Below, in pieces: positions 1 through 8,871 of a stretch of DNA of 49,546 bases; position 1 is the stretch's first letter; each line of letters begins with the position of its first letter. A program made the translations under genes and the position numbers. The notes below the pieces were generated by a model. It was not told where the DNA came from. It worked only from the letters and a program-made list of their open reading frames with translations, and did not search any database. The DNA comes from an uncultured Clostridia bacterium (lineage in GTDB: Bacteria > Bacillota > Clostridia > Oscillospirales > Acutalibacteraceae), in the NCBI GenBank assembly GCA_937919155.1, contig CALFPM010000178.1, forward strand, positions 1 to 49,546, in the 5' to 3' direction.

Positions 1-292
1 TATCGCTTTAATCAATCGCGAAGTAGTTCCAGCAATCGGATGTACAGAACCTATAGCTGTAGCTTTATGTGTTGCTAAAGCAACTGAAACATTAGGTTGT
101 CGTCCAGAAAAAATTCAAGCTTACTTAAGCGCAAACATCCTTAAGAATGCGATGGGAGTCGGTATACCGGGTACTGGAATGATAGGACTTCCTATCGCCA
201 TCGCCTTGGGGGCTTTAATCGGGAAAAGCGAATATCAGTTGGAGGTGTTAAAAGACAGCACTCCAGAAGCTGTTGAAGAAGGCAAAAAGCTG
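1..292 (+). CDS. CdsB/UPF0597 (YhaM-like) L-cysteine desulfidase family fragment
   Basis: Frame 2 is open from the first base and reads a serine dehydratase alpha-chain-like protein of the UPF0597/CdsB family, known for cysteine desulfidase or serine dehydratase activity. Visible family landmarks are VVPAIGCTEPIAVAL near the start and NILKNAMGVGIPGTGMIGLP further on. The family sequence runs to about LKDSTPEAVEEG and then stops matching, because the same frame continues as a DUF2628 membrane protein. The 5' end lies outside the window. Codon use (TTA, CCA, GTA, ACA) differs from the GC-richer codons after about 300. I read this as a foreign fragment joined by assembly, not a true fusion gene, though that is inference. 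Confidence 0.7.
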
Positions 293-814
293 AGTTTTAA
301 CTTTGCAGCTCTCTTTTTCGCTCCTTATTGGTTTTTCTACAGAAAGCTTTATAAAGCAGGCGCGTTTTTCCTTGTGGCATTTGTGACAGCATCCATTCTG
401 CTCTCGGGCTTTACGGGTCAGATTTCAGCCGCGGTTGATGAATACAGCAGCAAGATTGCTTCTCTCGGCAGCGAAACAATGACCGAAGAACAAATCGCAG
501 AAATCGAGCCTGAGATTGAACAGTATGTTTCCGAATTCTATGAAAAAGTCAAAAAACCGTTGCTTATCACAACGGCGGTTTCGGTAATACTCAAGCTTCT
601 CTGCGCGCTTATTGCCGACAGACTTTACTACAAAAAGGTTCTTGAAGACCTGAAAGTAATCAGAGAAACCGTTCCCGATTTTCAGATGAAACGCCTGGTC
701 ATTGCCCGCAAAGGCGGTCTTTCGGCACTTGCATTCACGGCAAGCGTTCTCGGTGAAACAATGCTGATAAATGCACTCTATTACATTGCAGATATTATAA
801 GAGGAATTATTTAA
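293..814 (+). CDS. DUF2628 membrane protein, 5'-truncated by a chimeric join
   Basis: From about base 293 the frame encodes the DUF2628 signature (SFNFAALFFAPYWFFYRKLYKAG), followed by hydrophobic segments (AFFLVAFVTASILL; LLITTAVSVILKLLCALI) and a C-terminal hydrophobic stretch ending DIIRGII. DUF2628 proteins are small integral membrane proteins of unknown function that usually carry a short cytoplasmic or zinc-ribbon N-terminus. Here that N-terminus is replaced by the CdsB-like fragment, so the native start is missing. The gene lies 19 bp upstream of galU on the same strand and probably shares a transcript with it. Confidence 0.65.
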   Translation, partial: SFNFAALFFAPYWFFYRKLYKAGAFFLVAFVTASILLSGFTGQISAAVDEYSSKIASLGSETMTEEQIAEIEPEIEQYVSEFYEKVKKPLLITTAVSVILKLLCALIADRLYYKKVLEDLKVIRETVPDFQMKRLVIARKGGLSALAFTASVLGETMLINALYYIADIIRGII

Positions 815-833
815 CTTCCGGAGGAGATTATTT

Positions 834-1718
834 ATGAAAGTAAGAAAAGCGATTATCCCCGCCGCAGGTCTGGGCACAAGAGTTCTGCCTGCATCAAAAT
901 CAGTCCCCAAAGAAATGCTCAATATCGTTGACAAGCCTGCAATTCAGTATATTGTTGAAGAAGCTGTTGCTGCAGGTATTGAAGATATTCTCATCATCAC
1001 AAACAGAGGCAAGGGCGCTATCGAAGACCATTTTGACCATTCATTTGAGCTTGAAGCAGGTCTTAAGGGCGTTCCCTCAAAGGAAAAACTCTATGAAGAT
1101 GTGAAAGCGGTTGCAAACCTTGCGAACATATATTTCATCCGTCAGAAAGAAACAAAAGGTCTTGCCCACGCACTTCTCTGCGGTAAATCATTTGTCGGCG
1201 ATGAACCTTTTGCAGTGCTTTACGGCGATGATGTTATCGTTTCCGAAGACCCCGTTACCGCACAGCTTACCCGTTGCTACGAAAAATACGGCAAGGGCGT
1301 TGTTGGCGTAAACGAAGTTTCCGAAGAGCTTATCCGCCTTTACTGCACCCTTGATGTTTCACCCATCGAGGGCGAGGACAGAGCAATGAACTGCACAAGA
1401 ATCATTGAAAAGCCTACCCCCGACCAGATTCTTTCTCTCTATGCAATTCTCGGCAGAATTGTTATGCCTCCCGAAACATTTGAACTCATCGAAAAAGGTC
1501 TTGCCGCAACTCCCGAGGACAAGGAATTCTATCTGACCGATGTTTTCACAGAGCTCGGCATGGCAGGCAAGCTTCTTGCATATGACTTTGACGGCAAGCG
1601 TTATGACATGGGCAACAAGCTTGGCATTATGAAGGCAAACTGCGAGGTTGCTCTCGACCATCCCGAAATCGGCGATGATTTCAAAGAATACCTCAAGGAG
1701 CTTGTAAAAACATTCTGA
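834..1718 (+). CDS. galU: UTP--glucose-1-phosphate uridylyltransferase
   Basis: A 294-residue nucleotidyltransferase that makes UDP-glucose from UTP and glucose-1-phosphate in the cytoplasm, feeding cell-envelope polysaccharide and galactose metabolism. The N-terminus has the family signature KAIIPAAGLGTRVLPASKSVPKEML, with the nucleotide-binding GLGTR loop and catalytic K of SVPKEM. Further landmarks are the LYGDDV motif and KRYDMGNKLG near the C-terminus. Length matches bacterial GalU. The start follows GGAGGAG at good spacing. It is followed by a strong hairpin terminator shared with the converging phospholipase gene. Confidence 0.95.
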   Translation: MKVRKAIIPAAGLGTRVLPASKSVPKEMLNIVDKPAIQYIVEEAVAAGIEDILIITNRGKGAIEDHFDHSFELEAGLKGVPSKEKLYEDVKAVANLANIYFIRQKETKGLAHALLCGKSFVGDEPFAVLYGDDVIVSEDPVTAQLTRCYEKYGKGVVGVNEVSEELIRLYCTLDVSPIEGEDRAMNCTRIIEKPTPDQILSLYAILGRIVMPPETFELIEKGLAATPEDKEFYLTDVFTELGMAGKLLAYDFDGKRYDMGNKLGIMKANCEVALDHPEIGDDFKEYLKELVKTF

Positions 1719-1731
1719 TAAAAACAATTCA

Positions 1732-1762
1732 CCCCGTGTTTTCATCAAACACGGGGCATTTT
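1732..1762. terminator. Hairpin terminator between galU and the phospholipase gene
   Basis: The stem CCCCGTGTTT/AAACACGGGG is followed by CATTTTTT on the plus strand. It sits between the two converging genes and can end galU transcription; it may also serve the opposite strand weakly. Confidence 0.85.
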
Positions 1763-2899
1763 TTATCTTTTTTTCATTGTTGTGAGATTTTCGAATGAAA
1801 CGATATAACTGTCTTGCGTTGAATCTGTTCTGGGCGGATAATCCGTTGAAATTATCTGTGCCTTACCTTCAAACACCTGTTCACGGTGTTCTTCCGAAAC
1901 AGAGCCAAAACTATCCGCACGGGTGCGCACAACAACCTTTTTTTCATCAAATTCTTCGCGGTTTTTTATAAGATCTCGGGGCTTGTTGCAAAGAATAAAA
2001 GATGCGCAGTCACGGTCACAATCTTTTTCCCTGAGCATAGGGAACATAGCCTGAGATTTTATTGAAGGGTCAAGATCGATATATTTTTCGGTAACACTTC
2101 CCTCGTGGAGAAGAACAAGTATTTTGCCCTGCATATCGCTGACCTTGCACCAATCATCCGCCGCCCTCATTTCACCGAAAGACGAATAATCACGCAGCAT
2201 ATCCGCAGGGGTAAAAAGCTTTTCTCCCAAAGATTCTCTCAGCACTTTATCAAGTTCAACGGCATAATCAATGTTGAAAAAACTCATATTTTCCATAGGT
2301 AAAAATACGGGTTTGGGTTCAATGATAATTGTTACGGGAAGGTGATTCGGGTTGTTATCAGACCACATTGCAATTTCTTTCATACCCAGTGCCAGATCGC
2401 CGAAATAGGTTGACATTTCAAAATAAGGGCTGTGCATACAGGTGAAAGACACCTCACCGTCACGATCAATGGTTTCTATATCAATTTCAAGGCTTCTTAT
2501 TCCGCAGTTAAGCTGGTCTGTGGGAGTTTCGCTCCAGAAATCAGCTTGATTTGCTTTATAAATACCGAAAGTTACGCCCGAAACACTGCTGAAAAACTTT
2601 TTTGTTTCCTCAAAAGCGGGTGCCTGATAGCTGTTATGGGTTGCGAGAAAGCTGACTTCGTTGAATTTCATTCCCGCTTCAAGCTCTGCTTCAAGATCAC
2701 CCTCAAAAAAAGATGCCTCATCAACAGAAGCAATCTCGCCGTTTTTGTATGCCTGATCAAGAGCCTCCATACGGCTCAGCTGGCTGATTTTATCCCTTTC
2801 AAAAAGCTCGGTGCCCACGGAAAGCAATGTAAAAAGCACTGTTATTAATGATATTAATGACGGAATGAATCCTGCAACGGATTTCAGAATTTTCATCAT
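1763..2899 (-). CDS. Ca2+-dependent phosphatidylinositol-specific phospholipase C-like protein, membrane-anchored
   Basis: A 378-residue protein of the PLC-like phosphodiesterase superfamily, closest in pattern to the Streptomyces-type Ca2+-dependent PI-PLC group. The two expected catalytic histidines are in ATHNSY (H88) and CMHSPY (H156). The acidic metal ligands are in RSLEIDIE (around E138, D140) and IIIEPK. Residues 5-30 form one hydrophobic segment (signal anchor), so the catalytic domain should be outside the membrane. AAAAGGAG precedes the start; MM gives two possible starts. The substrate cannot be read from sequence; it could hydrolyse inositol phospholipids or related head groups. 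Confidence 0.8.
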   Translation of the reverse strand: MMKILKSVAGFIPSLISLITVLFTLLSVGTELFERDKISQLSRMEALDQAYKNGEIASVDEASFFEGDLEAELEAGMKFNEVSFLATHNSYQAPAFEETKKFFSSVSGVTFGIYKANQADFWSETPTDQLNCGIRSLEIDIETIDRDGEVSFTCMHSPYFEMSTYFGDLALGMKEIAMWSDNNPNHLPVTIIIEPKPVFLPMENMSFFNIDYAVELDKVLRESLGEKLFTPADMLRDYSSFGEMRAADDWCKVSDMQGKILVLLHEGSVTEKYIDLDPSIKSQAMFPMLREKDCDRDCASFILCNKPRDLIKNREEFDEKKVVVRTRADSFGSVSEEHREQVFEGKAQIISTDYPPRTDSTQDSYIVSFENLTTMKKR

Positions 2900-3004
2900 T
2901 TTTATTTTCTCCTTTTTTCCGAATGGGATTATTATATCACTTGTTCGGGAAAAATCAAGAAAAAACCTGCACGGATTTCTCCGCGCAGGTCATAAAGATA
3001 AAAA

Positions 3005-4801
3005 TTATTTGTAAAGAGGACCGTAGTTTTCGCAAGCTCTGAAGTCAGCGCCTTCAAGATCCTTTGTGCCGAATGCACCCCAGCAAGCGGGACGGAAGAT
3101 TTTCTCTTCGGGAACATTGTGGAGAGCAACGGGAATACGGAGCATTGATGCCATTGTGATAATATCTGCACCGATGTGGCCGTATGAGATAGCGCCGTGG
3201 TTTGCACCCCAGTTGTTCATAAGGTCATATGCGCTCTTGAATGCACCTTCACCTGTGCATCTGGGTGCGAACCATGTGCAGGGCCATGTGTAGTCTGTTC
3301 TCTTCCAGATTGTGTCTGAAACTTCATCGGGAAGTTCAACTGTCCAGCCTTCAACAATCTGAAGAACGGGGCCGAGACCCTTAACAAGATTAAGACGAAT
3401 CATTGTTGCAGGCATTTCTGCTCTTGTAAGGAAACGTGATGAATATCCGCCGCCTCTGAAGTAGCCGTTATCCGCTGCGTTCCAGGTTGTTGCATTGATA
3501 ATCTTTTCAGCGTCTTCTTCGGTAACGTTATACCATTCTTTCATGATGCCGTTGCCGTTTTCATCCTTAACTTCGCCGCAAGCGTCAAGGCAGCAAGCGC
3601 CTGAGTTGATGAGGTGGATAAATCCGCCTGCATCCTTTGCTTTGCCTTCGATGTCATAGCCTGTAACTCTCTTGACAGCGTCTGCGCTCCAGTGAGTACG
3701 AACGTCAGCAAACATCTGAGGTCTGTTTGTGAGCAATTTCATGAAGAGCATGCCGATGCCGTTGAGAACATCATTCTCTGTTGCAAGGATGTAGGGCTCT
3801 CTTACGCCTTCCCAGTCAAATGAAGTGTTGAGAAGTGCTTCTGCAAAGTCAGCGTTGGGATAGAAGTCTGTCCACTGTCTCTGACCCTGGAAACCTGCTG
3901 CGATTGCGTTGTGACCAACAGCTTCTTCTTCGCAGCCTTCGGGAAGATTTTCGTTGCCGTTCATGAGATCCTTGATGATGCACATCATCTTAACAACGAA
4001 TTCCCAATCCTTTTCTTTTTCTTCGTCACTCTTCTTTACGAAGTCGGGGTTCTTATCAAAGCCTTCCTTGCACTTTGCCTTTGTCCATGCGAGAGCCTTC
4101 TGATATTCAGCCTCATCATAGATGCCTTCTGACATTCGGCGGATAACTTCAACCTCGTCAACTGATTCAACTCTCATGCCGAGATATTCCTCAAGGAAAT
4201 CGGGGTCAATAACTGAGCCTGCGATACCCATGCAGGTTGAACCGATCTGAAGATAGCTCTTGCCTCTCATTGTTGCAACTGCAACAGCTGAACGTGCAAA
4301 GCGGAGGAGCTTTTCCTTAACATCTTCGGGCATTGAAGTGTCGTCAGCATCCTGAACATCCTTGCCGTAGATGCCGAATGCGGGGAGACCCTTCTGAGCA
4401 TGAGCTGCAAGAACTGATGCAAGATAAACAGCACCGGGTCTTTCTGTTGCATTGAAGCCCCAAACGCCCTTGATTGTCATAGGATCCATATCCATCGTTT
4501 CTGAGCCGTAGCACCAGCAGGGAGTAACGGAAAGAGTGATGTCAACGCCTTCCTTCTTGAACTTTGCTGCGCAAGCTGCTGCTTCTGCAACACGGCCGAT
4601 TGTTGTGTCAGCGATAACAACCTTAACGGGTTCGCCGTTTGAATAACGGAGATTTTCCTCGAAAAGAGCCTTGGCAGCCTTTGCCATATTCATTGTCTGC
4701 TCTTCGAGTGAACCTCTTACGTTAAGAGGACCTCTTCTTCCGTCGATAGTGGGGCGAATACCGATAACGGGATAATCGCCGATAAGTCTGCTTTTTGCCA
4801 T
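3005..4801 (-). CDS. fucI: L-fucose isomerase
   Basis: A 598-residue cytoplasmic enzyme that interconverts L-fucose and L-fuculose using Mn2+. The whole length matches the FucI family, including the N-terminal GDYPVIGIRPTIDGRRG segment, the TPCWCYGSETMDMDP region and the C-terminal LRIPVALHNVPEEKIFRPACWGAFGTKD. It is the last gene of a minus-strand run fucU, rhaB-type kinase, fucI, with 36 bp between kinase and isomerase, so it should be co-transcribed with them. A good AGGAAG ribosome binding site precedes ATG. No aldolase gene is nearby, so the pathway must be completed elsewhere. Confidence 0.97.
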   Translation of the reverse strand: MAKSRLIGDYPVIGIRPTIDGRRGPLNVRGSLEEQTMNMAKAAKALFEENLRYSNGEPVKVVIADTTIGRVAEAAACAAKFKKEGVDITLSVTPCWCYGSETMDMDPMTIKGVWGFNATERPGAVYLASVLAAHAQKGLPAFGIYGKDVQDADDTSMPEDVKEKLLRFARSAVAVATMRGKSYLQIGSTCMGIAGSVIDPDFLEEYLGMRVESVDEVEVIRRMSEGIYDEAEYQKALAWTKAKCKEGFDKNPDFVKKSDEEKEKDWEFVVKMMCIIKDLMNGNENLPEGCEEEAVGHNAIAAGFQGQRQWTDFYPNADFAEALLNTSFDWEGVREPYILATENDVLNGIGMLFMKLLTNRPQMFADVRTHWSADAVKRVTGYDIEGKAKDAGGFIHLINSGACCLDACGEVKDENGNGIMKEWYNVTEEDAEKIINATTWNAADNGYFRGGGYSSRFLTRAEMPATMIRLNLVKGLGPVLQIVEGWTVELPDEVSDTIWKRTDYTWPCTWFAPRCTGEGAFKSAYDLMNNWGANHGAISYGHIGADIITMASMLRIPVALHNVPEEKIFRPACWGAFGTKDLEGADFRACENYGPLYK

Positions 4802-4837
4802 TGTAATCTTCCTTTCTATGTTTGGTAGATTTAATTT

Positions 4838-6304
4838 TTATTTAATTACCGCTTTGAATCTCTCGTATGCCTCTGCCCAGGCTTCGGCATTTTCGGGAGA
4901 ATATTGGGCGGTTTTTTCGCTTGCTTTAACAACCTTTCTTGCCTGCTCAATGCTTTCGAGTGCACCGCAGGAGAGAAGCTGAACGGCAATATTGCCGAGC
5001 ACGGTTGCTTCAATAGGACCTGCAACAACCTTGCGGTTGCAGGATGATGCGGTCATCTGACAAAGGAGGGTATCCTTTGTGCCGCCGCCGATAACATGGA
5101 TTGCAGGGTAGGTCTTGCCTGTGCAATCTTCAAGGTTTTCAAGGGTAAGGCGGTATTTCATTGCAAGGCTTTCGTAGATGCAGCGCATAACCTCGCCGAC
5201 ACTTTCAGGAATTGCCTGACCTGTCTTTTCGCAGTAATCGCGGACACGCTGAGGAATGTTGCCGTGAGCAACAAATTCAGGGGCATCGGGGTCGATGAAG
5301 CATTTGAAAGGCTCTGCCGCAAGGGCAAGCTTTTCAAGGTCTGCATAGGAATAATCGCTGCCGTGTCTGTTCCAATGACGGCGGCTTTCCTGAATCAGCC
5401 AGAGACCGATGATATTTTTGAGAAAGCCAACGGTTGCGCCGTAGCCGCCTTCGTTGGTAACATTCATTGCAACGGATTTTTCGTTGACGATAGGTTCGTC
5501 AAGCTCCGTGCCGAAAAGCGACCATGTGCCGCTTGAAAGGAAAGCAAAATCCTTGCTCTCGGCGGGAACAGCGGTCAGTGCGCTCTGTGTGTCGTGGCCG
5601 CAGACACTGATAACATCAACCTCGTCAATGCCGCATTCCTCGCAGATATCCTTGCGGACTTTGCCGAGAATGCTGCCCGAGGGTTTGATTTCACCAAGCA
5701 GGCGTGAGGGAATTCCGAGTCTGTCAAGGATGCCCGTTGCCCAGCCTTTGGTTTTGATATCAACCATCTGTGAGGTGGTTGCGATTGAATATTCCGTTGT
5801 CATTTTGCCCGTCAGCATATAGCCGAAAAGGTCGGGCATAAAGAGAAGTCTGTCCGCTCTTTCAAGAATATGGGGGCGGTATTTCTTGAGAGCATAAAGC
5901 TGATAAACAGTGTTAAGCTCCATAAACTGAATGCCCGTTGCGCCGTAAAACTCATCGTTGGGAACGGTCTTTGCGCATTCCTCAATAAGACCCACCGTTC
6001 TTGCATCACGGTAATGCACAGGGTTTTCAAGCAGACAACCGAATTCGTCAATGAGACCGAAGTCAACGCCCCATGTATCAATGCCGATGCTGTCAAAACC
6101 GCCTGCAAGCTTCGCTTTGACAATGCCCTGCTTGATATCATAGAAAAGGCGCAGAACATCCCAATACATTGTGTCGCCCACTTTTACGGGGTCATTTGAA
6201 AAGCGGTGCACCTCTTCAAGGCTGATTTTTTCGCCGTCAAAGCTGCCGATGATTGCTCTGCCGCTTGATGCGCCGAAGTCAATGGCTAATACTTTTTTGT
6301 TCAT
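4838..6304 (-). CDS. rhaB: Rhamnulokinase-family sugar kinase, probably acting on L-fuculose
   Basis: A 488-residue FGGY-family carbohydrate kinase. The N-terminal DFGASSGRAIIG loop and GIDTWGVDFGLID (catalytic Asp region) are typical of rhamnulokinase RhaB. CGHDTQSAL and HVIGGGTKDTLLCQMTA complete the FGGY pattern. It lies between fucU and fucI and no rhamnose isomerase is present. By context it is likely to phosphorylate L-fuculose to L-fuculose-1-phosphate, taking the place of FucK; that is inference. A GGAG ribosome binding site precedes the ATG. Confidence 0.9.
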   Translation of the reverse strand: MNKKVLAIDFGASSGRAIIGSFDGEKISLEEVHRFSNDPVKVGDTMYWDVLRLFYDIKQGIVKAKLAGGFDSIGIDTWGVDFGLIDEFGCLLENPVHYRDARTVGLIEECAKTVPNDEFYGATGIQFMELNTVYQLYALKKYRPHILERADRLLFMPDLFGYMLTGKMTTEYSIATTSQMVDIKTKGWATGILDRLGIPSRLLGEIKPSGSILGKVRKDICEECGIDEVDVISVCGHDTQSALTAVPAESKDFAFLSSGTWSLFGTELDEPIVNEKSVAMNVTNEGGYGATVGFLKNIIGLWLIQESRRHWNRHGSDYSYADLEKLALAAEPFKCFIDPDAPEFVAHGNIPQRVRDYCEKTGQAIPESVGEVMRCIYESLAMKYRLTLENLEDCTGKTYPAIHVIGGGTKDTLLCQMTASSCNRKVVAGPIEATVLGNIAVQLLSCGALESIEQARKVVKASEKTAQYSPENAEAWAEAYERFKAVIK

Positions 6305-6345
6305 TGTTACTCCTTTGTTCCAAGTAAAAAATGAATAGCTTTATA

Positions 6346-6484
6346 AGTGCAAAGTTCAAAGTTCAGAGTGCAAAGTGTCGGAAGGGCTCTGCCCTTACCC
6401 GATTTTTATTTGTTGAATAAATACAATCGGAGCGAAGCGACCCTTAACTTTGCCCTTTGCTCTTTGCATTTTGCACTCAAAAAA
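6346..6484. repeat. Interspersed repeat, copy 1
   Basis: About 139 bp with imperfect inverted ends (AGTGCAAAGTTC...TTTTGCACT) around a core with TGTCGGAAGGG, GCCCTTACCCGATTTTTA and ACAATCGGAGCGAAGCGACCC. A second copy lies at 20250-20390. It occupies the gap between the sugar kinase and fucU and has no credible coding capacity. It looks like a non-autonomous MITE/REP-type repeat. Confidence 0.75.
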
Positions 6485-6512
6485 CTCTTCATTGTAAACT
6501 TTTCCTTGCAGC

Positions 6513-6938
6513 TTACTGAATTACTACACCCTTCTTAAGGATAATGTTTGCATAGATTGCGGTTTCGCCTGTTGCGATAACGGCATATGCCTTCTTTGCT
6601 CTGTCATAGAATGCAAAACGCTCAACAAGCTCAATATTCTTTTCGCCTTCTTCCGCGGTGATTGTCTTTTTGTAATCGCTCCAGATGGGAGGGGGATTTG
6701 ATGCATCGCCGTTATCCATAAGTGCAACGGGAGCATCAACATAGGTATCAAGAGGCATCAGCTTAAGGATTGCTGCAAGGATTTCGTCAACGCCGTGGCC
6801 ATCAAGGCGAACAAGACGCTGTGCAATTGATGCTGAGGGGAAATTGCCGTCACCGATAACGATTTCGTCACCGTGACCCATTTCCATAAGAATCTTGAGA
6901 AGTTCGGGTGAGATGATGGGAGAAATGTTTTTAAGCAT
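6513..6938 (-). CDS. fucU: L-fucose mutarotase (RbsD/FucU family)
   Basis: A 141-residue protein from the ATG at 6938 (MLKNISPIISPELLKIL). It matches FucU, which interconverts alpha and beta anomers of L-fucose so that FucI can use them. Landmarks are LLKILMEMGHGDEIVIGDGNFP, with the conserved His and Asp of the RbsD/FucU active site, and YANIILKKGVV at the C-terminus. The frame is open further upstream, but that part overlaps the ABC transporter gene and has no family similarity; an AAAGGAT site precedes 6938. It is 19 bp downstream of the ABC exporter gene. Confidence 0.93.
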   Translation of the reverse strand: MLKNISPIISPELLKILMEMGHGDEIVIGDGNFPSASIAQRLVRLDGHGVDEILAAILKLMPLDTYVDAPVALMDNGDASNPPPIWSDYKKTITAEEGEKNIELVERFAFYDRAKKAYAVIATGETAIYANIILKKGVVIQ

Positions 6939-6957
6939 AATGATTATCCTTTCTTTA

Positions 6958-8733
6958 TTACATAGTAGCATACATGCTGTACATATTGCTGTAAATGCCG
7001 CCCTTTGCCATAAGCTCGGAGTGGCTGCCCTGCTCTGCAATGCCGTCCTCGGTAAGCACAACAATTTCGTCTGCATTGCGGATTGTTGTGAGTCTGTGGG
7101 CAATGGTCAGGGTTGTTCTGCCCTTTGCAAGGCGTTCAAGGGACTCCTGAACAAGCTTTTCGCTTTCGTTATCGAGAGCCGAGGTCGCTTCGTCAAGCAG
7201 AAGAATGGGGGGATTCTTGAGGAAAACACGGGCAATTGAAATTCTCTGTTTCTGACCGCCCGAAAGTTTGACTCCTCTTTCGCCAACATATGTATCGTAG
7301 CCGTTGGGCAGAGAGCTTATAAAATCGTGAGCGCCTGCTTTCTTTGCGGCTTCAACGATTTCTTCATCCGTTGCATCCGATTTACCGTAAATCAGATTAT
7401 CACGGATTGTACCCGAGAAAAGGTAAACATCCTGAGCGACAACGCCGATATTTGAGCGAAGTGAGCGCAGGGTTATATCTTTGATGTTCTTGCCGTCAAG
7501 CAGGATATCGCCGCTTTCCGCCTCATAAAAACGGGGAATAAGGTTGCAGAGAGTTGTTTTTCCGCCGCCGCTGGGGCCTACAAGAGCAACATTGCCGCCC
7601 TTTCTGATGTGAAGATTCAGGCTGTGCAAAATTTCCTTTTCGCCTTTGACATAGCTGAACGAAACATCCCTGAATTCGATTTCGCCCTCAACGCTGCCGA
7701 TATCAACGGCGTTTTCGCCGTCCGCAATGTCGGCTTTCTCTTCCATAATTTCCGCAAAACGCTCAACACCCGTTATACCGCGGCTGAACTGCTCGCTGAA
7801 ATCAACGATTGTTCTGATTGAGCCGAGAAGCGTTGAAATAAGCAGAAGGCTTGCGGCAAAATCGCCTGCGGAGGTTATGCCCTCACGCATAAGAAGCGCG
7901 CCGATTGCAACAACAACAATGTATGTAATACCGTCAATGAACTTGACCGTTGCGTGGAATTTGGACATATAACCGTGGCTTCTGTTTCGGATTACCACAT
8001 ACTGCTCGTTGCCCTTGGCAAACTTTTCTTTTTCAACCTTTTCATTGGTGAAAGAACGCACAACGCGCACACCCAACAGGCTGTCCTCAATTCTTGCATT
8101 GATTTCACCCGCCTGATGGCGGCCCTGTTTGAATGTGTCGCGCATTTTTGTTCGCGATTTCTTGGTGAAAATAATCATAAAGGGCATCAGCACGAATATT
8201 GCCAGAGCAAAGCGGATATCCATTGATGCAAAAATAATGAAGCTTGCAACAAATTTGATAATGGTCATGAGCAGCATTTCAGGGAAGTGATGCGCCCATT
8301 CCGCAACATCAAAAAGGTCTGAGGTCATTCTGCTCATAAGCTGACCCACTTTTGTGTTGTCAAAGAAAGTGAACGAGAGGGTCTGAAGATGGTCAAACAT
8401 ATCCTCTCTCATTGCGTTTTCGATTTTTGTGCCCATTTTGTGGCCCCAATAGGACTGACAGTAGCTTGACAAACTGTCCAGACCTCTGAGTGCGATATAC
8501 GCAAAGCAAATCTGAAGAATCAGGATGTTTGTGAGCCCTGCAGGGTTTTCAACACCCTTGTCCGTGATGCCTCTGACAACCAGCGGCAGAATGATTTCGC
8601 ACGCGGCTGAAATCATTGCGCAGAGAAGCACCACAAGCTCCGTTCCCAAGTGCTTTTTCAGATAAGGAAAAAACAGTTTCATGAGCGCAACATTCTTTTG
8701 CGTGTTACCTTTTTTTATTTTTTTCTCTTCCAT
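6958..8733 (-). CDS. ABC transporter, fused permease and ATP-binding protein
   Basis: A 591-residue half-transporter of the MsbA/BmrA/LmrA exporter type. The N-terminal half has about six membrane segments (ABC transporter type 1 fold). The C-terminal half has Walker A (GPSGGGKTTL), the signature LSGGQKQR, Walker B (ILLLDEATSALD) and the H-loop (TIAHRLTTI). It probably works as a homodimer exporting lipid, drug or peptide. It is directly upstream of fucU on the same strand, but export is not obviously linked to fucose use. GGGAAAG precedes the ATG. Confidence 0.92.
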   Translation of the reverse strand: MEEKKIKKGNTQKNVALMKLFFPYLKKHLGTELVVLLCAMISAACEIILPLVVRGITDKGVENPAGLTNILILQICFAYIALRGLDSLSSYCQSYWGHKMGTKIENAMREDMFDHLQTLSFTFFDNTKVGQLMSRMTSDLFDVAEWAHHFPEMLLMTIIKFVASFIIFASMDIRFALAIFVLMPFMIIFTKKSRTKMRDTFKQGRHQAGEINARIEDSLLGVRVVRSFTNEKVEKEKFAKGNEQYVVIRNRSHGYMSKFHATVKFIDGITYIVVVAIGALLMREGITSAGDFAASLLLISTLLGSIRTIVDFSEQFSRGITGVERFAEIMEEKADIADGENAVDIGSVEGEIEFRDVSFSYVKGEKEILHSLNLHIRKGGNVALVGPSGGGKTTLCNLIPRFYEAESGDILLDGKNIKDITLRSLRSNIGVVAQDVYLFSGTIRDNLIYGKSDATDEEIVEAAKKAGAHDFISSLPNGYDTYVGERGVKLSGGQKQRISIARVFLKNPPILLLDEATSALDNESEKLVQESLERLAKGRTTLTIAHRLTTIRNADEIVVLTEDGIAEQGSHSELMAKGGIYSNMYSMYATM

Positions 8734-8871
8734 TTTTTCTTTCCCTTTTATATATTTTTACAGTTTATATTATGTAACAATTTTTATTATTTGTAAAGAC
8801 TTTTGAAAAAGAAATTATGCTTTACATTTGAAATTTTCTCTGTTAGAATATTTTCAAGGAGGAGATTCATT

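Noticed and set aside
6939..7103. Longer FucU start upstream of 6938
   Set aside because: The extension overlaps the ABC transporter gene out of frame and has no similarity to FucU; the ATG at 6938 has a ribosome binding site.
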